From Arcobacter sp. (GTDB lineage Bacteria; Acidobacteriota; Terriglobia; Bryobacterales; Bryobacteraceae): a stretch of 44,209 nucleotides of DNA. Position 1 is the stretch's first letter, and each line of letters starts with the position of its first letter. The notes beneath the pieces are model-generated. The model was not told where the DNA came from and made no database searches. It worked only from the letters and a program-made list of their open reading frames with translations. Shown here piece after piece: positions 36,763 through 44,209 of the stretch. The position numbers and the translations under genes are program-made. The stretch lies in NCBI GenBank assembly GCA_020723085.1, contig DYJN01000007.1, positions 44,395 through 88,603 of the forward strand, written 5' to 3'.

Positions 36763-38478
36763 ATGCAACAGCTCACCCGGCTCTGGCAATCGCTGACGTG
36801 GAAGCAGCGCGCCTCGCTCGGCGGCGCTCTCCTCGCCGTCATCGCGCTGCTGGCGGGTGCGGTCGAATGGAACCGCAGGCGCGATCTCCGGCCGCTGTTC
36901 ACGAATCTTTCGCCGGAGGACGCCGGGGCGATTGTCGGGAAACTGAAATCGGCGAACGTGCGCTACCGAGTTTCCGACGGAGGGGCCATCCTGGTTCCGT
37001 CGGACCGCGTGGCTGAACTCAGGCTCGAGATGGCCGCTACGGGGCTGCCTCGCACCGGGCGGGTCGGATTCGAACTGTTTGACCAGACCAATCTGGGAGT
37101 GACGGACTTCGCCGAGCAGGTCAACTTCCGCCGCGCCTTGGAGGGCGAGCTGGAGCGGAGCGTCATGTCGCTGGCCGAAGTCGAGCGCGCGCGCGTCCAT
37201 GTCACCTTCGCCAAGGACTCTCTCTTTACGGAGAACCGCCAGCCGGCCAAGGCCAGCGTGCTCGTGAAACTCCGTCCTGGAGCCCGGCTGTCTCCTCAAA
37301 ACGTCGTGGCGATCCAGCACCTCACGGCGAGCGCCGTCGAGGGGCTGGCGCCGGAGGCGGTCTCCGTGCTGGACATGGCCGGCAATCTTCTCAGCCGGCC
37401 TGCGCTGGAGCTGGACGGGGAAGGCCGTCGCTCCTCCGCCATGCTGGAGTTCCGGCAGAGCCTGGAGCGTGAGTACCTGGCCAAGATCCGCTCCACGCTC
37501 GATCCCCTGCTCGGCCCGGACCGCTACCGCGCCGGCGTCAACGTGGAATGCGACTTCACTTCCGGCGAACAGAGCGAAGAGACCTTCGACCCTTCGAAGT
37601 CCGTGATGGTCACGTCCGCACACACGGAAGACATTTCCGGTGCGGCCGCCACAGCCGGCATTCCGGGGACGGCCAGCAACCTGCCCCGGCCGGCGCCCCG
37701 CATGCCTGGATCCACCTCGGGCGTGTCGCGCAAAACGGAGAACATTACCTATCAGACCAGCCGCGTGGTGCGGCATATCAAGATTCCGCAGGGATCCGTC
37801 CGGCGCCTTTCGGTCGCCGTTCTGGTCGACCACAAGGTCCGGTGGGAGGGCGAGGGAACCCGGGCGCGCCGGGTGCTGGAGCCACCCCCGCCGGAGAGCC
37901 TGAAGGTCGTCCGCGATGTTCTGGCCGGCGTGGTCGGATTTCAACAGGAGCGCGGCGATCAGATTCTGGTCGAGAGCCTGCCGTTCGAATCCACGCTTGC
38001 GGCGGAGCCGCCGGGCGCGGGCGCACCTTCCGGCGGGTCGGCGCGCGGAGGGTTTGTCCCTCCCGCCTGGGCCAGGCCATTGCTGGAACGGGCGCCGCTG
38101 CCCGTATGGCTTGGCGCCGCGGCGGCGTTGCTCGTGGTTCTGCTGGTCATCGCCTGGCTGCTGCTCCGCAGGCTCGTCCGCCGCGGGCCGGCGGCTGCGG
38201 TGGAGGCAACCAAGGCGGCGATAGGCGGCGGCGCTCCGGCGGCGCAGATCGCATCAGGAGACAATTCTTCTCTCGAACAGCAGGCGCTGGCCGCAATCGA
38301 GCAGAACCGCGCCGAGAAAGAGAGGCTGGAACGCGAGGCGCTGCTGGCCTTGCAGAAGCAGCTCCCCGCCCAGACAAAGAAGGCCGAGGTTCTGAAAAAG
38401 GCCATCGCCGAACAGGCCCGCAAGGATCCTGAAGGGACCGCCCAACTGATCCGCACCTGGATGACGGAGAACCACTGA
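36763..38478 (+). CDS. fliF: Flagellar MS-ring protein FliF
   Basis: This 571-residue protein assembles the MS ring in the inner membrane. TM1 is at about 20-37, then RPLFTNLSPEDAGAIVGKL, FELFDQTNLGVTDFAEQVNFRRALEGELERSV and VHVTFAKDSLF belong to the ring-building motif domains. ENITYQTSRVVRHIKIPQGSVRRLSVAVLVD precedes TM2 (about 443-467). The C-terminus, which binds FliG, is rich in Gln, Glu and Lys and ends in MTENH. Its stop shares one base with the fliG start. Confidence 0.95.
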   Translation: MQQLTRLWQSLTWKQRASLGGALLAVIALLAGAVEWNRRRDLRPLFTNLSPEDAGAIVGKLKSANVRYRVSDGGAILVPSDRVAELRLEMAATGLPRTGRVGFELFDQTNLGVTDFAEQVNFRRALEGELERSVMSLAEVERARVHVTFAKDSLFTENRQPAKASVLVKLRPGARLSPQNVVAIQHLTASAVEGLAPEAVSVLDMAGNLLSRPALELDGEGRRSSAMLEFRQSLEREYLAKIRSTLDPLLGPDRYRAGVNVECDFTSGEQSEETFDPSKSVMVTSAHTEDISGAAATAGIPGTASNLPRPAPRMPGSTSGVSRKTENITYQTSRVVRHIKIPQGSVRRLSVAVLVDHKVRWEGEGTRARRVLEPPPPESLKVVRDVLAGVVGFQQERGDQILVESLPFESTLAAEPPGAGAPSGGSARGGFVPPAWARPLLERAPLPVWLGAAAALLVVLLVIAWLLLRRLVRRGPAAAVEATKAAIGGGAPAAQIASGDNSSLEQQALAAIEQNRAEKERLEREALLALQKQLPAQTKKAEVLKKAIAEQARKDPEGTAQLIRTWMTENH

Positions 38479-39518
38479 TGATCACCAACGCGCTTCCGGA
38501 GAAGGAATCGGTCCAGCGTTACTCCGGCCCGCAGAAAGCTGCCGTGCTGATGGTGACTCTCGGGGAAGAGCTGAGCGGACAGGTGCTCAAGCATCTGGAG
38601 GAGGACGAAGTCGCCGCCATCGGCAAGGAAGTGGCCCGCATCCCTGCGATCACAGCCGTGGAAGCCGAAGGCATCCTCGACGAGTTCTACCAGATGTCGA
38701 TGGCGCAGGACTACGTCCTGAAGGGCGGCATCGAGTATGCCCGCAAGATGCTCGTCAACGCCTTCGGGCCGGAGATGGCCACCCGCATCCTCGACCGCCT
38801 CGTGAAACTTCTGGGCCATGACACGGCCAGCTTCGATGCGTTGCAGAAGGCCGATCCGCAGCAGTTGGCCAAGTTCATCCACAGCGAGCATCCGCAGACC
38901 ATCGCTCTCATCCTCAGCCACCTCGGGTCGTCGCAGGCGGCCGGACTCCTGTTTTCGCTGCCCCCCGAGATCCGCGCCGATGTCGCCTTGCGCATGGCCA
39001 ACCTCGAACAGATCTCGCCGGACATCATCTCCAAGATCGCCGGCATCATCGGCCAGAAGCTGAAGGCTCTCGGCGAGCTGAGCCGCGAGAGCTATGGCGG
39101 CGTGAGGGCGGTGGCAGAGATGTTCAACCGGCTGGACTCGGCCACCAGCAAGGAGATTCTGGATACGATCGAGGGCCAGGATCCAAATCTGGCGGAGACG
39201 ATCCGGCACCTGATGTTCGTCTTCGAAGACCTGCTCCTCATCGACCAGAACGGCATCAAGGAGGTTCTGGCGCGCGTCGACCGGAAGCTGCTCACCGTGG
39301 CCCTCAAGGGCACCAGCGACCAGCTCAAGAACCACTTCATGCAGTGCATGTCTCAGCGCGGCGCGGAAATGCTGCGGGAAGACATGGAAGCGCTCGGGCC
39401 GGTCAAGATCAAGGAAGTCGAGGCCGCCCAGCAGCAGATCATCGCCGTCGTCCGGCAACTGGAGGCTGAGGGAGTGCTGAGCCTGAAGGGCGCCGTCGGC
39501 GAGCAGTACGTTGTCTGA
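38478..39518 (+). CDS. fliG: Flagellar motor switch protein FliG
   Basis: This 346-residue switch protein has the N-terminal YSGPQKAAVLMVTLGEE, the middle-domain EHPQTIALILSHL (residues about 135-147) and the C-terminal charged face near DPNLAETIRHLMFVFEDLLLIDQNGIKEVLARVD, which meets the stator. It starts on the last base of fliF. The end reads QQQIIAVVRQLEAEG, as in typical FliG. Confidence 0.96.
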   Translation: MITNALPEKESVQRYSGPQKAAVLMVTLGEELSGQVLKHLEEDEVAAIGKEVARIPAITAVEAEGILDEFYQMSMAQDYVLKGGIEYARKMLVNAFGPEMATRILDRLVKLLGHDTASFDALQKADPQQLAKFIHSEHPQTIALILSHLGSSQAAGLLFSLPPEIRADVALRMANLEQISPDIISKIAGIIGQKLKALGELSRESYGGVRAVAEMFNRLDSATSKEILDTIEGQDPNLAETIRHLMFVFEDLLLIDQNGIKEVLARVDRKLLTVALKGTSDQLKNHFMQCMSQRGAEMLREDMEALGPVKIKEVEAAQQQIIAVVRQLEAEGVLSLKGAVGEQYVV

Positions 39519-39522
39519 AGCC

Positions 39523-40215
39523 ATGGCCACGAGAATCCTGCGGTCGGTTCCCGAAGGCGTCCTCCAGCCGCTGGCCTGGCCGCAGTTCGGCCCGCGGGTG
39601 CAGGAGGCGGAGGGCCGGATCCTGGCTGCTCCCGCAGCCCCGGACACCCGGTCGTCCGGCCAGCCGGAAAGACCCGGTCCGGAGACGGTGAATCGGGAGG
39701 CCCGCCTCCGTGCCGAGGTGGAAGCGGCGCGGCGCGAGGCTTTCCACCAAGGCATCGAAGAGGGCCGCCGGCAGGCTGGCGCCGAGCTGGAAGCCGAACA
39801 CGCCCGGCTGGCCCGTGCGATCGAAGAAGCCGCCGGATTGAAGGTGCGCCTCCGCGCCTCGGCCGAGCGCGAACTGGTGGGGCTGGCGCTGGCCATAGCT
39901 CGGCGCATCCTGCGGCGGGAGTTGCATGTGGATGCGGAGGCGGTGCTTGGTCTGGCGAAAGCGGCGCTGGAAAAAGCCTCGCTGCGCGAGGTGACCGAGG
40001 TCCGGCTTCATCCTGCTCTGGCGGCGCCGGTCCGCGCCCATCTGGCGCGGATTGGCGCGCCGCAGTCGATCGAGGTTCGTGAAGACCCGTCGCTTGAGCC
40101 GGGCGCGGTGCTGGTGGAGACGCTCCGCGGCACGATTGACGCTTCCCTGGAGACGCAGCTGGCGGAAATTGACCGGGGCCTCGCAGACTCTCTGGGGCCG
40201 GGAGGACGCCCGTGA
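39523..40215 (+). CDS. fliH: Flagellar export apparatus regulator FliH
   Basis: This 230-residue cytoplasmic protein regulates the FliI ATPase. An N-terminal disordered part is followed by a coiled-coil stretch ARLRAEVEAARREAFHQGIEEGRRQAGAELEAE with GxxxG-like spacing, then GLALAIARRILRRELHVDAEAVLGLAK and the C-terminal GAVLVETLRGTIDASLETQLAEIDRGL, which is the FliH/YscL core. The start could be ATG 39523 or TTG 39511, which overlaps fliG; I chose the ATG. The stop overlaps fliI. Confidence 0.85.
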   Translation: MATRILRSVPEGVLQPLAWPQFGPRVQEAEGRILAAPAAPDTRSSGQPERPGPETVNREARLRAEVEAARREAFHQGIEEGRRQAGAELEAEHARLARAIEEAAGLKVRLRASAERELVGLALAIARRILRRELHVDAEAVLGLAKAALEKASLREVTEVRLHPALAAPVRAHLARIGAPQSIEVREDPSLEPGAVLVETLRGTIDASLETQLAEIDRGLADSLGPGGRP

Positions 40216-41540
40216 ACGGCTTATCCGGATGGTTCGACGCGCAGCGGCTGGTGCGCGTCCTCGACCGGACGGACACCGTCCGTCTGTCAGGCTCCGTCGT
40301 CCGCACGGCCGGCCTTCTGATTGAATCCGAGGGGCCGGCGGCCGCGGTGGGCGATTTCTGCGAGATTCTCACGAGGGCTGGCACAGTCATCCGGACGCAG
40401 GTCATCGGCTTCCGGGACGGCCGCATCCTCTCGATGCCGCTCGAGGAGACGACCGGCCTTCAGCCCGGCGACGTGATCACCGCCCGGCCGGAAGCGGCGC
40501 GCGTCCGCGTCTCCGATCAACTGCTGGGCCGGGTGCTGGACGGCTTCGGCCAGCCGATGGATGGAGGGCCGGCGGTGGAAGCGTCCGCGCTGTACGACCT
40601 CTACGCGCCGCCGCCTGGGCCGCTGGAGCGGGAACCGATCTCGGAGCGGCTGGAGACCGGCATCCGCGTCATCGATGGATTTCTCACGGCCGGACGCGGA
40701 CAACGCGTCGGCATCTTCGGCGGGAGCGGCGTCGGCAAGAGCACGTTGCTCGGCAGCCTGGTGAAGAACAGCGACGCCGAGGTGTGTGTGCTCGCGCTGG
40801 TCGGCGAACGGAACCGCGAAGTCCGCGACTTCATCGAACACGAGCTCGGCCCGGAAGGAATGCGGCGTTCCGTTCTTGTCGTCGCCACCTCCGACCGGCC
40901 GTCCCCGCTGCGCGTGCGCGCCTGTTTTGTAGCCCTTGCCGTGGCCGAGTATTTCCGGGACCAGGGGCGCGACGTGCTGCTGGTGGCTGATTCGGTGACG
41001 CGGCTGGCCATGGCTCAGCGGGAGATAGGCCTCGCCGCGGGAGAGCCGCCCAGCCAGAAGGGATACACGCCCAGCGTCTTTCAGATGCTGCCGCGCATTT
41101 TTGAACGCGCCGGCAATTTCCGGCGGGGTTCGATCACCGGATTTTTCACAGTCCTGGTGGAAGGGGATGACCTGAATGAACCCGTCACCGATGCCGTCAG
41201 GGGCATTCTCGACGGCCATATTGTGCTGTCGCGCGCCCTGGCCAACGCCGGCCATTACCCGGCGATCGACCTGCTCCATTCTGTCTCACGGCTGGCCCCG
41301 CGGCTGGCCACGCCACGGCAGCGTGAGGCGGCCAACCGGCTGCGGGAAGCACTGGCCGTGCTGCACGCCTCCGAAGACCTCGTCCGCATTGGTGCGTACG
41401 CGGCTGGCGCGAACCCGCAGCTCGACGCAGCCCTGCGGTTGGAAAACGACCTCAAGCAGTTCCTGCGGCAGCGTCCAGATGAGCGTGATCCGTTCGAGAT
41501 GGTCGAGGCCAGAATGGCTGCGCTGGCGGGAGGCGCCTGA
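40212..41540 (+). CDS. fliI: Flagellum-specific ATPase FliI
   Basis: This 442-residue ATPase of the F1-beta-like type drives flagellar protein export. It has Walker A GGSGVGKST (170-178), LLVADSVTRLAMAQRE (Walker B), SPSLRVRA-type and PSVFQMLPRIFERAGNF blocks, and VLSRALANAGHYPAIDLLHSVSRLAP. GTG 40212 overlaps the fliH stop (GTGA). The family match is full-length. The fliJ gene does not follow directly; 597 bases of repeats intervene. Confidence 0.96.
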   Translation: MNGLSGWFDAQRLVRVLDRTDTVRLSGSVVRTAGLLIESEGPAAAVGDFCEILTRAGTVIRTQVIGFRDGRILSMPLEETTGLQPGDVITARPEAARVRVSDQLLGRVLDGFGQPMDGGPAVEASALYDLYAPPPGPLEREPISERLETGIRVIDGFLTAGRGQRVGIFGGSGVGKSTLLGSLVKNSDAEVCVLALVGERNREVRDFIEHELGPEGMRRSVLVVATSDRPSPLRVRACFVALAVAEYFRDQGRDVLLVADSVTRLAMAQREIGLAAGEPPSQKGYTPSVFQMLPRIFERAGNFRRGSITGFFTVLVEGDDLNEPVTDAVRGILDGHIVLSRALANAGHYPAIDLLHSVSRLAPRLATPRQREAANRLREALAVLHASEDLVRIGAYAAGANPQLDAALRLENDLKQFLRQRPDERDPFEMVEARMAALAGGA

Positions 41541-41877
41541 CGTGGATGCCGGAAGCACTGGACGGACCTCTCCGGTCCCGCGATGGAGCGGCAGTCAGCG
41601 CCGTCGTGACCCAATGCGGTTGCTCCGCGCGCGCCGGTCCCGCCCCGGCAAGACGGGGGACTCTGCCGCGCACAGAGAAGTTTTGCGCCTGACTTTTAGG
41701 AGAAGGCTCGGAGGACAGGATTGCGCCTGCGGGCGCGGCAGAGTCCGCCAGCAGACAGCACGGACACCCAGCAGTTTGGCATTGCGCCTGCGGGCGCGGG
41801 AGAGTCCGGGGACAGAGCCGCGGGGACGGACGCGAAATCTGGTCCTACTCCACGACTCGGAGACGCTGGGCAGGACG
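41541..41877. repeat. Repeat-rich gap between fliI and the fliJ copies
   Basis: No gene. Two 28-base direct repeats with one mismatch (41720-41747 and 41781-41808, beginning ATTGCGCCTGCGGGCGCGG) each contain a small GCGCC/GGCGC palindrome. A perfect 14-base inverted repeat joins 41658-41671 with 41733-41746 across 61 bases. The last 20 bases (41858-41877) match the end of the 130-base unit described next. Confidence 0.6.
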
Positions 41878-42007
41878 ATGAAAAAATACCGGTTCCTGCT
41901 GGAGAGATTCCTGATCTGCCGCCGGAGCCGGATGGCGGTGGAACAAGCCGATGTGAGAGGCTCGAAGTCCTCTCTGACGTCAGGCGACGGAGACGTGGGG
42001 CAGAGCT
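41878..42007 (+). pseudogene. Broken fliJ copy 1 (130-base unit)
   Basis: From ATG 41878 the frame reads MKKYRFLLERFLICRRSRMA, then VEQAD, matching the fliJ N-terminus closely, but loses the match after about 25 residues and then runs to a stop at 42102. The same region at the next two unit starts, 42008 and 42138, repeats this phrase at exact 130-base spacing. The sequence before each ATG also matches (CGGAGACG...GG). It is a tandem duplicate of the 5' part of fliJ. Confidence 0.7.
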
Positions 42008-42137
42008 ATGGAACAGTTCCAGTTGTCGGGGGCGAGACGGCTGAACTGCTGCCGCATGTGGATGGTGGCGGAACAAGGCCGCAGGAGCGAACCCTTGGCT
42101 GAATCCAGCCCGACAGAACGGAGAGACTGGCAGGACG
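42008..42137 (+). pseudogene. Broken fliJ copy 2 (130-base unit)
   Basis: From ATG 42008 the frame reads MEQFQLSGARRLNCCRMWM then VAEQGRRSEPLAE, which aligns with fliJ at the same positions, but with many changes. It has lost the coiled-coil charge pattern. Because 130 is not divisible by three, each copy lies in a different frame. The copy ends in front of the intact fliJ. Confidence 0.6.
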
Positions 42138-42584
42138 ATGAAGAAATTCCGATTCCCGCTGGAAAGATTGCTGAACTACCGCCGCAGCCGGCTGGCCGCC
42201 GAGCAGGCCCGCCTGGACCGCCTGCTGGCCGATCAGGCCGGAATCGAGCAGGCCCGCATGGCGCTGGAGCGTGAAGAAAGGCTCGTCAGCGATTCCCTGC
42301 GTGCTCTGCCCGTGCTCTCTTCAGATCAGCTGGCGGCCGTGGCCGGTTTCCGGCGCTTCGCCGCCGAGGAGGCGGTCCGCCTGGCTGCGGAAGCGGCCGA
42401 GGCGGCTTCCCGCGTGGCGGCGCAGCGGGAATCCGTACTGAGCGCGCGCCGGGAGGTGGAGGTGCTCAAAAAGCTGCGTGAGCGGCGGCTGCACGACTGG
42501 CTGCGGGAACTGGACCAGGAAATGGAGCGCCAAACTGCCGAACTCGTCGTTGCTCGGTGGGCGCTTGGCCGCGAACCGGCGTGA
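42138..42584 (+). CDS. fliJ: Flagellar chaperone FliJ
   Basis: This 148-residue coiled-coil protein assists the export ATPase and gate. It begins MKKFRFPLERLLNYRRSRLA, the FliJ signature, followed by Glu/Arg/Ala-rich heptads across most of the chain, ending WALGREPA. It lies after fliI as in many flagellar operons, but is separated by repeats containing two defective copies of its own 5' end. Sequence before the ATG is a copy of the same unit, so its ribosome binding region is duplicated too. Confidence 0.85.
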   Translation: MKKFRFPLERLLNYRRSRLAAEQARLDRLLADQAGIEQARMALEREERLVSDSLRALPVLSSDQLAAVAGFRRFAAEEAVRLAAEAAEAASRVAAQRESVLSARREVEVLKKLRERRLHDWLRELDQEMERQTAELVVARWALGREPA

Positions 42585-43296
42585 ATCCCTCTGGCGGCGG
42601 AGGACGCGGCCAGAATCCTCTCTGGCCGACAGGGCGAAGGGCCACCATGCCGGCTGATCGGAGGCGGACGGCGGCGCCGCCTGGGAGGCCATTGGCGCCG
42701 CAGGACGAACTGCCGGAGCGCTGGCTTGTCCATACTAGCGAGGCAGCCCGGCCGCCGAATTCGAGGTGCGCGACAAGGGCATTCTCATTGCTGTGCGGCA
42801 AAGCCGCGCAGTCGAGCCGGGTTGAAAGAACGTGCTGTCCCCGGTCCGTATGCCGCAGCGGCGCGCGGCAGGGTGTACGATTGCGGCGGCGCGGAGCTCG
42901 TTTTGACCACCCGCGCGTTCTCTCGCGGCGTACGAGGCATGGACCGGAATCCTGCCGCGCGCCCACAGGCTCTCGCGCTGATGCGCGGCGTGGCTCGGGA
43001 CAGGATGTCCGAGGCTTGAAGCTCTGCGCCGCGCGCGCAGGCTTTATCTCGGAGACACGGCGCGGGCGGGATTCGAGGCTGCGTGACCCGGCGCGCGGCG
43101 GGAGAATTTCTCCGCCGGATTCGAGTGCGGCCGTGCAAGGCTTCTTTCGCGCGCATGCAGGTTCTTGGGCTGATGCGCGGCGGGGCTCGAGACAGGATGT
43201 CCGAGGCTTGAAGCGCTGCGCCGCGCGCAGATTTACAATGCGGGCGGGATTCGAGGCTGCTTGACCCAGCGCGCGGCGCCGGTCAATGCCATGTTG
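42585..43296. repeat. Gene-free region with about 180-base tandem repeats
   Basis: Frames here look random. Two clear copies of a unit containing CTGATGCGCGGCG, then GACAGGATGTCCGAGGCTTG and GCGCCGCGCGCAG, begin at 42978 and 43170. A further shared block GGGCGGGATTCGAGGCTGC occurs at 43062 and 43242. TTGACC/GTGACCC/TTGACCC at about 42903, 43083 and 43261 suggest three degenerate copies with a period near 180 bases. It abuts a broken transposase. No gene or RNA is seen. Confidence 0.55.
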
Positions 43297-43843
43297 ATGG
43301 CGCCGAATCAGGAATGGGCGCTCGACTTCGTTTCTGATGGCGTGGCAAGCGGCCGCGGCATTCGCATTCTGACAATCGTTGACGGCTTCACGCGGGAATG
43401 CCCGGCCATGGAAGCCGCGGGTGAGCCTCGGCAGCCGGAGAGTCACGCGAGTATTGGAACGCGTCATCGCCGGACGCGGGACGCCACAGAGTTTGCGCTG
43501 CGATAACGGGCCGGAGTTCCCCAGCCGGCATTTCCTGGCCTGGTGCGAAGAACATGGCATTGCCCCGGTGCCCATTCAGCCGGGCAAGCCGATGCAGAAC
43601 GGATATCTGGAAAGCTTCAGCGGACGGCTGCGCGATGAATGCCTGAATGCGAACTGGTTCATAAGCATCGTGGATGCGAAGCAGAAGGTCGAACGGTGGA
43701 GGGTGGAGTACAACGAAGAACGACTGCACAGCAGCTTGGCGTACCGCACGCCGAATGAATATGCAGTGGTGTGCTCTGAGCTCACCAGGAGGATGGCTAA
43801 CAGACGTAATATGAAGAACGGCTTTCCAAATCAGACCTGGTAG
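43297..43843 (+). pseudogene. IS3-family transposase (OrfB) remnant with frameshift
   Basis: The frame from about 43297 carries PNQEWALDFVSDG and TIVDGFTREC (first catalytic Asp). It shifts by one base near 43418-43421 into a second frame with RVLERVIAGRG, DNGPEF (second Asp) and YLESFSGRLRDECLN (catalytic Glu), ending at TAG 43841-43843. The DDE catalytic set is thus split over two frames. The N-terminal part and OrfA are missing. The region after it, ending in TCA at 43860-43862, reads as an IS3 right end (reverse: TGACCTGCCCC). Confidence 0.8.
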
Positions 43844-43862
43844 AGAAAAACGGGGCAGGTCA

Positions 43863-44017
43863 GCGGCCACCGGCAGCAGGCCACCATAGGCGGTGAGATG
43901 CTTGGCCTCGAAGTCATAGGGCGTGGAAGCCCCGATTTTATTGAGTTCCCGCGCAGCCTCACGAACCGCTTGATTGGCGGGCTTGCAGCGGCTATCCTGA
44001 TTTCGGTTGTTCACCAT
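43863..44017 (-). pseudogene. IS1380-like transposase, N-terminal fragment
   Basis: On the minus strand ATG 44017 starts MVNNRNQDSRCKPANQAV, followed by KIGASTPYDFEAKHLTAYGG and LLPVAA, a typical IS1380-type transposase N-terminus (about 52 residues). The match stops exactly where the IS3 right end begins, so the gene was cut by the IS3 insertion. AGGAG (44025-44029 on the minus strand) is its ribosome binding site. Confidence 0.7.
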
Positions 44018-44106
44018 TTGGGTGGCTCCTGAGAATCGGTTTCGCGGAGCTGCTACTCCGCAAACCTCCTGTTCTACCGCAGGATTCTCAGGGGCCCCAA
44101 ATGGTG
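44012..44106. repeat. Long inverted repeat at head-to-head IS1380 ends
   Basis: Left arm 44012-44037 and right arm 44083-44106 are near-perfect inverted copies (24-26 bases). Each contains CCTGAGAATC (IS-end-like) and CCATTTG around the transposase start. Inside is a second hairpin GCGGAG/CTCCGC (44044-44049 with 44056-44061), flanked by GGTTT/AAACC. The whole can form a cruciform or an RNA hairpin that buries the ribosome binding site of the minus-strand transposase. Confidence 0.7.
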
Positions 44107-44209
44107 CCAGGCCTCAGCCGCCCAGCGGCAGCCTCGGCGGCGCGCATAACTCAGGTACCAGTTGTTCGACACTCCCGAGTACACCTACCGGGTCTTGGTG
44201 ACCAACATG
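44101..44209 (+). pseudogene. Second IS1380-like transposase fragment, internally deleted, runs off the window
   Basis: From the right arm the sequence ATGGTG copies the transposase start but diverges at once. From 44150 the frame LRYQLFDTPEYTYRVLVTNM follows, a C-terminal part of IS1380-type transposases, with TAA just before it (44147-44149). It therefore looks like a deleted, dead copy in the opposite orientation. It continues past the right edge. Confidence 0.55.

Noticed and set aside
41878-42274. A diversity-generating retroelement template/variable repeat pair at fliJ
   Set aside because: Differences between the 130-base copies are not confined to adenines, and no reverse transcriptase is in the window.
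42585-43296. A CRISPR array
   Set aside because: The repeated units are about 180 bases long, few and degenerate, without short regular repeats and spacers or cas genes.

Overview
This GC-rich window looks like a chromosomal segment of an acidobacterium of the Bryobacterales/Solibacter type. That placement is inference from the gene families seen: Tat-exported sulfatase and Gfo/Idh/MocA proteins, an FG-GAP/UnbV protein, an Oar-like TonB receptor with a carboxypeptidase-regulatory-like N-terminus, a membrane-bound winged-helix regulator with malectin domains, HemQ, and hopanoid side-chain genes. No rRNA or tRNA gene and no CRISPR array was seen.

Layout. 1-440: the end of a Lys/Ala-rich histone-like protein and its terminator. 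440-2942: a sulfatase (-) divergent from a twin-PDZ periplasmic protein (+) that has its own terminator. 3371-6943: a leftward run of hemQ, an exported Gfo/Idh/MocA protein and a proline-rich PEP-CTERM protein. 7111-10760: a tightly packed leftward operon of histidine kinase, NarL-type regulator and FG-GAP/UnbV protein. 10845-17369: a rightward chain of recG, rsmD, a fused double SagB-type nitroreductase, a Gfo/Idh/MocA protein and a GH88-like hydrolase, nearly all joined by 4-base overlaps. 17342-20690: a leftward hopanoid cluster, hpnJ, two small EamA transporters and hpnI. 20761-26049: a ToxR-like malectin sensor-regulator divergent from a large TonB-dependent receptor. 26199-27611: an O-antigen-ligase-like protein of the exosortase-associated type. 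28006-35577: smc, udk, a saccharopine-dehydrogenase-like gene, a 53-residue membrane protein, a HipA-like kinase, a small conserved-looking protein and a YkgJ-type Cys-cluster protein. 35671-42584: a flagellar basal body and export operon, flgB-flgC-fliE-fliF-fliG-fliH-fliI-fliJ, preceded by a good sigma-28-type promoter. 42585-44209: repeats and broken insertion sequences (an IS3-type element inserted into an IS1380-like one).

How the genes work together. The hpn cluster would modify the bacteriohopanepolyol headgroup, and the two small EamA proteins between hpnJ and hpnI may move an intermediate across the membrane. The malectin regulator shares a 222-base promoter region with the TonB receptor and may sense a sugar outside the cytoplasm and control uptake. 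The PEP-CTERM protein and the exosortase-type ligase point to a surface-protein sorting and glycosylation system encoded elsewhere. The flagellar genes code for the rod, MS ring, switch and export ATPase. Between fliI and fliJ the start of fliJ occurs three times at an exact 130-base spacing, and only the last copy is intact.

Most promising for follow-up: the malectin sensor/TonB receptor pair, the EamA pair inside the hopanoid operon, the 130-base fliJ repeats, the kinase-regulator-FG-GAP operon, and the IS1380 head-to-head hairpin that can hide the transposase ribosome binding site.
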